Shown one piece after another: positions 58,484 through 64,000 of a stretch of 64,000 bases of DNA. Location: contig JAGVKD010000021.1 in the NCBI GenBank assembly GCA_020050795.1, positions 1-64,000 of the forward strand, in the 5' to 3' direction. Source of the stretch: Candidatus Babeliales bacterium. Its GTDB lineage: Bacteria > Babelota > Babeliae > Babelales > Vermiphilaceae. Every line of letters starts with the position of its first letter. Position 1 is the first letter of the stretch. The notes beneath the pieces are model-generated. The model ran no database searches. It saw only the letters and a list, made by a program, of their open reading frames with translations, and was not told where the DNA came from. The translations under genes were made by a program, and so were the position numbers.

Positions 58484-59959
58484 TTATTCTAAGTTAGGTG
58501 TATCATTTTCTGTTTTGATTGCACCGAAGAATGAAAATTTTCCCTTCGATGGGTTATTTTTATTCTTGTCCTCATCCTGTTCTGATTGTGCATGAATTTT
58601 GTGTGCATAACCATCTTTATTTGTCTGGTGAGAACGGGCGATTGCAAGCGCATCAGATGGCACATCTTTGGTGATTGTCGAACCAGCAGCGGTGAATGCA
58701 TTGTTGCCGATGGTGATTGGTGCAACAAGACTATTATTTGTGCCGATAAAACTATTATTGCCAATCACTGTTTTGTGTTTATTTTTGCCATCATAATTGC
58801 AGGTGATTGTACCGGCGCCAATATTGGTATGTTCGCCAATAGTTGCATCACCAAGATAGGTCAAATGTTTTGCTTTTGTGTGTGAGCCAACAATCGAGCG
58901 CGCCACTTCCACAAAATTACCAATGCATGCATGATGCTTGATTGTGCTATTTTTTTGCACGTGAGCATAGGGACCAACTTCTGCCCACTCTTCAACCGCT
59001 GAATTTTTTACTATCGAATGGGAATGAATTTGCGCATTATCTTGCACGATTGCATCTTCGATGATCGTGAATGCTTCGATGCGGCAGTTGCTGCCAATAG
59101 TTGTGGTACCCAGCAGGTGCACACCCGCGCCAATAAAGGTGCCATTGCCAATAGTGACATTCAAATCGATGTGGACATTTTGTGCAGTGAAAAAGCGGAC
59201 GCCGTGCTTCATCCAATGGCGAATCATTTCCGCGCGTTTGATTTGTTCTGCAGCCCACAAATCTTCGAGCGTGTTGATCCCGCGAATGACATCAAATGGC
59301 GCGCGTGTGGTGCTCACGGTGCTATTTTGTTTGCTTGCGATGCGCACCAGGTCAGTGATATAAAATTCGTCGTTGGTATGCCGTTGTTTCAAATCGCCAG
59401 TGTGTGCATCAAGAAAAGTTTTTTTAACAATATAAATGCCAGCATTAACAAAGCAGTGATCATGCAATTCGCCTTCAAATTCATCTGCTTGAAGGATTTC
59501 GATATGATCATCCTCTTCTATGACACGGCCATAGGTTTCTGCGCGTCTATCACTATTATGTGCAGTGACGAAACTGATCATTGCGCCTGTCTCAAGATGT
59601 TTTTCCCACAGGTGTGTGATGACGTCTTCTGTCACGAGTGGTGTGTCACCATTCATGATGAGGATGTTATCTTCTTTCCAGGTAGCCTGCGAACACAAAA
59701 TTGCATGTCCTGTACCCAGTTGCTCTTCTTGGTAGGCGAAAGAAATAGAATTGTTGTGTTGCTGGGTGATTGTTTGTTCAATGCTATCTTTCTGATAACC
59801 GACTACCGCAGTCGTTGGTATCTTCAGCCCTTCAAGTAATCGTGTTGCATATAAAATCATTGCCTGGCCGCATATCTTTTCGACCAATTTTGTTTTACCT
59901 GTATTAAAACGAGTTGATTTTCCTGCCGCAAGAACAATCGCTTGAAGATTGGTGATCAT
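58484..59959 (-). CDS. glmU: Bifunctional UDP-GlcNAc pyrophosphorylase / GlcN-1-P acetyltransferase GlmU
   Basis: A 491-residue enzyme making UDP-GlcNAc for peptidoglycan and LPS. The N-terminal nucleotidyltransferase domain has AIVLAAGKSTRFNTGKTKLV (Ser in place of the usual Gly of GxGTR), LGTGHAI and ILIMNGDTPLV. The C-terminal left-handed beta-helix (from about residue 260) has the acetyltransferase signature NFVEVARSIVGSHTKAKHLTYLGDA, GAGTITCNYDGKNK and LVAPITIGNNAFTAAGSTIT. About 35 extra residues (EQDEDKNKNNPSKGKFSFFG) extend the C-terminus beyond the usual end. It leads the seven-copy exported array. Confidence 0.97.
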   Translation of the reverse strand: MITNLQAIVLAAGKSTRFNTGKTKLVEKICGQAMILYATRLLEGLKIPTTAVVGYQKDSIEQTITQQHNNSISFAYQEEQLGTGHAILCSQATWKEDNILIMNGDTPLVTEDVITHLWEKHLETGAMISFVTAHNSDRRAETYGRVIEEDDHIEILQADEFEGELHDHCFVNAGIYIVKKTFLDAHTGDLKQRHTNDEFYITDLVRIASKQNSTVSTTRAPFDVIRGINTLEDLWAAEQIKRAEMIRHWMKHGVRFFTAQNVHIDLNVTIGNGTFIGAGVHLLGTTTIGSNCRIEAFTIIEDAIVQDNAQIHSHSIVKNSAVEEWAEVGPYAHVQKNSTIKHHACIGNFVEVARSIVGSHTKAKHLTYLGDATIGEHTNIGAGTITCNYDGKNKHKTVIGNNSFIGTNNSLVAPITIGNNAFTAAGSTITKDVPSDALAIARSHQTNKDGYAHKIHAQSEQDEDKNKNNPSKGKFSFFGAIKTENDTPNLE

Positions 59960-60256
59960 ACCATCTCCCTTTTTTTTGCCAAATTCGGAGATTTTATACC
60001 GTTATACTTAATCGAGTTTGTAGTTCAATGTGCCGTAGTTCTACATATTTTGGGTCCCTAGTTTATACTGCACCAAGACGCAGAGCAAGCACCGAGTGGT
60101 AGAAGATATCTTGCGCCCAATGGCTTTTATCATGCACACGTACTTCTCAAAAAAGAAGAATCAGTTATTATAGAGGGCACAATCAACGTGCAACAGCGCG
60201 TATTTTTTTCTCATTTCTGTTAAGATGTAACGTACACCGTAAGTGCAGGGTCCAAG
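59960..60256. other. Divergent intergenic region of glmU and the barrel gene
   Basis: No gene seen. On the minus strand TATAAC/TATAAA (around 59995-60008) is a candidate -10 for glmU. The plus side has no clear promoter; CAGGG lies 5-6 nt before the ATG at 60257. Confidence 0.4.
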
Positions 60257-61495
60257 ATGTTAAATATGAAGCCTTCGTTGTTCCTGCTGTTTATTTTATT
60301 CTGTGCATCAGCAACACAGGCTATGGTTTTCGATAACCGTTACCTACCTTTATTGCAAAAGCCGCGATTCGATTTGGATGGAACACTTTCCTGTTTTGAA
60401 ACAGATTTTGTAGTGGCCACTGCGAGCGATGCGTATAGTTCCTCAGATCAAGACACGAGTATTCCAGAAATATTTGGGGTGCTCGATTTGGGAGAGCTCA
60501 GCACAGCGATGCAAAAAGCAGGATACGTCAGTCCGCTGCGTCCTGATTGGCAAGGAAGCAAAATTTGGTTCCGAACGCCGAGTAAAATTCAGATGCAAGC
60601 ACTGACATTCTTTTTTCATCAGCGATTACTCGATTGGTTCTATGTTGGTGCATCATGGGCATTCTTCCGTACTAACTCCCGCCAAAATTTTATAGTTAAT
60701 ACCAGCTCTGGTAAAACAAACTTATTTCTCTCAACACCAGATATTATTGAGCTCGAAGAAGATCGAGTGAAGATGTTCAACACGATTGGCATCGATAGTG
60801 GACACACTGCACAACTTGGTTTTGGTGACGTTGATTTTTGGGTACGATTTGCACACGTGTGGAACTACACACTCAAATTCAGAAGCATCGATGCGGGCAT
60901 ACGATTCGGTATGTTAGCGCCATCTGGTATCGCGCAAAATCCAAATAGATCTCCATCCATTCCCAATGGTGGCGATGGGCATTGGGGTGTCTATACAACG
61001 CTCGAATCATTATTTGAATTGAAAGAAGATATGAAGGTTGGTCTTTCTGTGCGCGTGAGCAAGCGCTTCCAGAATACGAGAAATCGGCGTATGCCGGTTT
61101 TGACTGAGCCTGATATTTTCGGTGTGCTCTATGGGCCTGCAAAAGTTGATCCCGGTGTGACTCTCATATTCTCACCATACTTTTTGCTTGAAAATCTGCG
61201 TGAAGGATTAGCGCTTGGTTTGCAATACACGCTGCGTTACCACTTTGAAGATTTGTGGTGTGATGCGCGATGCGATCAAACGGTGCTCTCTAATTTGAGA
61301 CAAGTACAAAAAGATTCAGCATGGGCATCGGAATATTTTTCACTTCATGTTTTGTATGACTTTGGTAGGGTGAGAGTGCTGCGTGACTTGGCACCGGTAC
61401 TGACACTCCGATGGGATATTCCAGCGCATTTATTTGCGAGTAATCGTGTTGCCAAAGCTCAACAAGTATCACTTGGTTTGGAATTTGCGTTTTAA
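60257..61495 (+). CDS. Outer-membrane beta-barrel protein
   Basis: A 412-residue protein with signal peptide (about residues 4-22, ending TQA, mature start MVFDN). The rest alternates aromatic/hydrophobic and polar residues in stretches of about 10 (DWFYVGASWAFFRT, DVDFWVRFAHVWNYTLKFRSIDAGIRFGML, LREGLALGLQYTLRYHF) and ends VSLGLEFAF, the C-terminal Phe signature recognised by the BAM machinery. Charged loops and a Cys pair (CDARCD) lie between strands. It shows that the organism has an outer membrane. The mreB start lies 19 nt after its stop. Confidence 0.85.
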   Translation: MLNMKPSLFLLFILFCASATQAMVFDNRYLPLLQKPRFDLDGTLSCFETDFVVATASDAYSSSDQDTSIPEIFGVLDLGELSTAMQKAGYVSPLRPDWQGSKIWFRTPSKIQMQALTFFFHQRLLDWFYVGASWAFFRTNSRQNFIVNTSSGKTNLFLSTPDIIELEEDRVKMFNTIGIDSGHTAQLGFGDVDFWVRFAHVWNYTLKFRSIDAGIRFGMLAPSGIAQNPNRSPSIPNGGDGHWGVYTTLESLFELKEDMKVGLSVRVSKRFQNTRNRRMPVLTEPDIFGVLYGPAKVDPGVTLIFSPYFLLENLREGLALGLQYTLRYHFEDLWCDARCDQTVLSNLRQVQKDSAWASEYFSLHVLYDFGRVRVLRDLAPVLTLRWDIPAHLFASNRVAKAQQVSLGLEFAF

Positions 61496-61514
61496 TTGTG
61501 AAAGTGGGGACGAG

Positions 61515-62582
61515 ATGAAAGAAAGAATTTTGAAGTTTTTTCCGGCAAGAAAGTTTTTTAGTTTTTTTTCTAACGACATGGCGATCGATTTAGGAACTGC
61601 AAACACTGTCGTGTTTACACCCAGCAGAGGAATTGTGCTCAATGAGCCATCCGTGGTTGCGGTGAAAGCACACACAAATCAGGTACTAGCAGTTGGACGC
61701 AAAGCAAAAGAGATGCTTGGCAAAACGCCAGAAAATATTATTGCATCCCGTCCATTGCGCGATGGTGTGATTGCAGATTTTGATTTGACTGGACACATGC
61801 TCCGCCACTTCATTCAAACGGTGCATGATGATCGTCGCAGATTTATTCGCGCTCGTCCTCGCATGATTATTGGTGTGCCATCAGGCATTACGCAAGTTGA
61901 GCGACGCGCCGTGAAAGATTCAGCATTGCAAGCAGGCGCACGCGAAGTTTACACAATTCCAGAACCAATGGCAGCAGCAATTGGCGCAGGATTACCAGTT
62001 CATGAACCATCAGGAAGCATGATCGTTGATATCGGTGGTGGTACCACAGAAGTGGCAGTGATCTCATTGATCTCAGGCGTGTTTTGCCGATCAGTGCGCG
62101 TTGGTGGTGATGAAATGGACCGCGCGATTGTGCAGTATGTTAAACGCAAATACAACTTATTTATCGGCGAACGAACTGCAGAATTGATCAAGATGCATAT
62201 TGGTTATGCATTGCTCGAAGATAATGCATCTCGCCAACAAACTATGTTGGTTAAAGGACGCGATTTAGTTTCTGGAGTGCCAAAAACAGTTGAGTTGACG
62301 GCATCAGAAGTGAATGAGGCGTTGCTTGAAACTATCGCGAGTATTATTGATGCGGTACGCGTTGCCTTGGAAAATACACCGCCAGAATTATCTTCTGACT
62401 TGGTTGATAAGGGTATTGTGATGGCAGGCGGAGGATCGCTTTTGAAAGGGTTGGATAAACTTATTTCGAAAGATACCGGGTTGCCAGTTCGCGTTGCAGA
62501 AGATCCGCTCTTTTGTGTTGTGCGAGGAATTGGTAAAGTAATAGAAGATCTAGACTTCTTTAAAGATGCGCTTGTCGAATAA
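61515..62582 (+). CDS. mreB: Rod-shape protein MreB
   Basis: A 355-residue actin-like ATPase that directs lateral cell-wall synthesis. Nucleotide-binding motifs: phosphate-1 DLGTANTVVFTPSRGIVLNEPSVVA (from residue 25), VGVPSGITQVERRAVKDSA type loop, phosphate-2 MIVDIGGGTTEVAVISL and adenosine motif GIVMAGGGSLLKGLD. The N-terminal 20 residues (rich in Phe, Lys, Arg) form an amphipathic membrane-binding extension. GGGGACGAG precedes the ATG at 61515. mreC, mreD and rodA are not adjacent. Confidence 0.97.
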   Translation: MKERILKFFPARKFFSFFSNDMAIDLGTANTVVFTPSRGIVLNEPSVVAVKAHTNQVLAVGRKAKEMLGKTPENIIASRPLRDGVIADFDLTGHMLRHFIQTVHDDRRRFIRARPRMIIGVPSGITQVERRAVKDSALQAGAREVYTIPEPMAAAIGAGLPVHEPSGSMIVDIGGGTTEVAVISLISGVFCRSVRVGGDEMDRAIVQYVKRKYNLFIGERTAELIKMHIGYALLEDNASRQQTMLVKGRDLVSGVPKTVELTASEVNEALLETIASIIDAVRVALENTPPELSSDLVDKGIVMAGGGSLLKGLDKLISKDTGLPVRVAEDPLFCVVRGIGKVIEDLDFFKDALVE

Positions 62583-62614
62583 TATCGACTTATAGAGAGA
62601 GGGACGCCCACAGG

Positions 62615-63397
62615 ATGGCGCATTCAGAAGGCATACGCCTTAAGAAAAAATACGGCCAACATTTTTTGCGTGATACGCGGGTTGTGCAACACATGATCGA
62701 TGCGGTTACCATCGGGCCAAACACGTCAGTTTTTGAAATTGGCTGTGGCGATGGATTTTTGACTCAAGCGATTTTGCATACCAACATTGCGCGCCTATTT
62801 GTGTTTGAGATTGATCCTGAATGGGCAAAGCTTGTTCAAGACAAATTCAAATCAGATAAGCGGTTGCATATGTTTGAGACCAATTTTCTTGATCAAGATC
62901 TGAGCATGCTCGATGAGCACAAGCCGTGGACAGTGCTTGCCAACTTGCCTTATCAAGTAACGTTTCCCATTTTGCACCGGTTCCATGAGGAACGGCATCG
63001 CCTTGCAGAAGGTGTGGTGATGGTGCAGGAAGAGGTTGCGCAAAAAATTACCAAGACCCATGGCCGGGGCTATGGATTCTCCTCTCTTTATTTCCAGCAT
63101 TATTTTGAATGGAAGCAGCTTGATAAGATTCCACCAACTGCCTTCCATCCAGCACCAAAAGTTTTTTCTCGGTTGCTCTATTTCAAGCCAAAAAAAACAG
63201 TCGTGCATATTCCCGCGGAAGCAGCATTTTGGGAATTCATTACCACATGTTTTAAGCAGCCGCGCCGAATGCTGCGCAACAATTTGCGTCAGGCGCATTA
63301 TGATGAATCAAAGCTTTCTGAGGAAACATTGTCACTGCGCGCTCAGCAGATGAGCATGGATGATTTCTTGGCTGTGTGGAATAAAATTCGGACATGA
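62615..63397 (+). CDS. rsmA: 16S rRNA dimethyladenosine transferase RsmA (KsgA)
   Basis: A 260-residue SAM enzyme that dimethylates two adjacent adenines near the 3' end of 16S rRNA during 30S maturation. The family start LKKKYGQHFLRD (9-20), SAM motif I FEIGCGDGFLTQAIL (40-54) and the catalytic motif IV NLPYQVTFPIL (110-120) are all present, with the helical C-terminal domain (CFKQPRRMLRNNLR). A terminator follows, so it is the last gene of the 60257-63397 rightward run. Confidence 0.97.
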   Translation: MAHSEGIRLKKKYGQHFLRDTRVVQHMIDAVTIGPNTSVFEIGCGDGFLTQAILHTNIARLFVFEIDPEWAKLVQDKFKSDKRLHMFETNFLDQDLSMLDEHKPWTVLANLPYQVTFPILHRFHEERHRLAEGVVMVQEEVAQKITKTHGRGYGFSSLYFQHYFEWKQLDKIPPTAFHPAPKVFSRLLYFKPKKTVVHIPAEAAFWEFITTCFKQPRRMLRNNLRQAHYDESKLSEETLSLRAQQMSMDDFLAVWNKIRT

Positions 63398-63400
63398 AAA

Positions 63401-63439
63401 AGCCCGTCATTTCTCGGCAAGAAATGACGGGCTCATCTT
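63401..63439. terminator. Bidirectional terminator
   Basis: Fourteen-base perfect stem AGCCCGTCATTTCT / AGAAATGACGGGCT with loop CGGCA and flanking A and T runs, between convergent genes. Confidence 0.96.
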
Positions 63440-63456
63440 TTTTGGTCTAGGATAGT

Positions 63457-63999
63457 TTACGCAGCTTTATAGTGTAGCTGATCAGCCGCTTCATAGCTCA
63501 ACTGCAATCTCTCATCAAATGTTTTATCGTTATAATCTTCCGGTTCATACTTCCATACCGTCTCTTTAATCGTTTGAAGATGTTTTGGGTCAATCGTTGG
63601 TATGATGCCGTGCAAGTGGATTGTGCTTCCGGTATCTCGTGAAATAACCGCGCGTCCATGTTCTGGACGAAGGTCAAACACAAAATGATGTTCCGGATTA
63701 TTTGCATTGGTATATGTGTCTACCGCATAGACAATGAACGGCACAAAAGCCGCAGCTGGCAGTGGTGCGATAAGAAAATCTGCGCGATAGTCGCGGAGCG
63801 CCCAGCCGAAGAACCAAAGTTCACCATGGCCGGGAGAAACGTTTGTGAATAATTTTGAACGACCTCTGACGATCGATGGATTTTTATAATTTTGAGTCAA
63901 GGCAAAGCGAGCTGGATTATCAATAACGCCTTTTGCGCAGCGTCTCATTTTAAACTGAACTTGATGAAGCTTTTGTGGCAGGCCAAAGGTTGAATCAGC
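63457..63999 (-). CDS. C-terminal part of a protein running off the right edge
   Basis: The frame is open from the window edge to the stop at 63457, giving 180 visible residues. An internal ATG at 63948 has no Shine-Dalgarno, and the upstream codons (TFGLPQKLHQVQFK) look coding, so the true start is probably outside the window. The sequence contains GELWFFGWALRDYRADFLIAP, AFVPFIVYAVD, EHHFVFDLRPEHGRAVI and ends in Tyr/Asp/Glu-rich helices. No export signal is visible in this part and no family is recognised. Confidence 0.6.
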   Translation of the reverse strand, partial: ADSTFGLPQKLHQVQFKMRRCAKGVIDNPARFALTQNYKNPSIVRGRSKLFTNVSPGHGELWFFGWALRDYRADFLIAPLPAAAFVPFIVYAVDTYTNANNPEHHFVFDLRPEHGRAVISRDTGSTIHLHGIIPTIDPKHLQTIKETVWKYEPEDYNDKTFDERLQLSYEAADQLHYKAA

Positions 64000-64000
64000 T

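Noticed and set aside
59018-59839. 273-codon open frame on the plus strand
   Set aside because: It is exactly antisense to glmU, whose protein shows clear family motifs; no ribosome binding site or recognisable sequence supports it.
1-64000. tRNA or rRNA genes, insertion sequences and prophage
   Set aside because: No cloverleaf with a GTTCGA-type arm outside coding sequence, no rRNA-like stretch, no transposase or phage structural protein was found by reading both strands.

Overview
The window reads as a gene-dense chromosomal segment of a Gram-negative-type bacterium with a reduced, host-dependent lifestyle. The combination fits the phylum Dependentiae (TM6) best: conserved envelope and information genes are scattered among many short exported proteins that belong to no family I recognise and are often tandemly duplicated. 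This placement is inference from gene content and style; no rRNA or tRNA gene is present to confirm it. I see no phage, IS element, CRISPR array or tRNA.

Conserved genes. Peptidoglycan and cell shape: glmU, murB, mraY, mreB. Lipoprotein maturation: lgt, lspA. Phospholipid: pgpA. Outer membrane: a barrel protein ending in Phe and two SurA/PrsA-like chaperones. Information: rpoD, dnaG, pheT, rsmA, mnmG, trhO, tgt, a SpoU-type RNA methyltransferase and an SbcD-like nuclease. Transport: a queuosine-precursor carrier, an APC amino acid permease and an aquaporin-like channel. Other: a ComF-type and a second phosphoribosyltransferase, an NfeD/SPFH pair and a CNNM/CorC protein. Operons are clear from 4-7 nt overlaps: lgt-dnaG-rpoD-corC (leftward), pheT-lspA-pgpA-comF (rightward), and glmU followed by seven exported paralogs (leftward).

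Layout. 1-3.5 kb: the 3' end of a gene, then two alpha/beta-hydrolase paralogs flanking an unknown exported protein. 3.6-5.1 kb: NfeD and SPFH. 5.1-8.4 kb: a leftward run of small exported proteins and micro-ORFs, including a three-copy family and a frame split by a stop codon. 8.5-12.9 kb: exported proteins, including a large possible glycosidase. 13-18.8 kb: the dnaG/rpoD operon. 18.9-31 kb: mnmG, mraY and the permease, interleaved with exported families, among them a four-copy C-x13-C family next to a repeated palindrome. 31-37.8 kb: tgt and the queuosine-precursor carrier on either side of a four-gene operon whose products share a near-identical export/anchor module with different C-terminal domains. 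38-53 kb: murB, trhO, aquaporin, the pheT operon, exported proteins and two chaperones. 53-60 kb: sbcD, the seven-gene exported array and glmU. 60-64 kb: barrel protein, mreB, rsmA, and a gene running off the right edge.

The most unusual material is the exported proteome. Roughly half the genes carry signal peptides, many of these begin their predicted mature part with Met followed by an acidic or amide residue, and seven separate tandem families are visible. The strongest candidates for an undescribed system are the modular operon at 33.2-37.0 kb and the seven-gene array at 54.4-58.5 kb.
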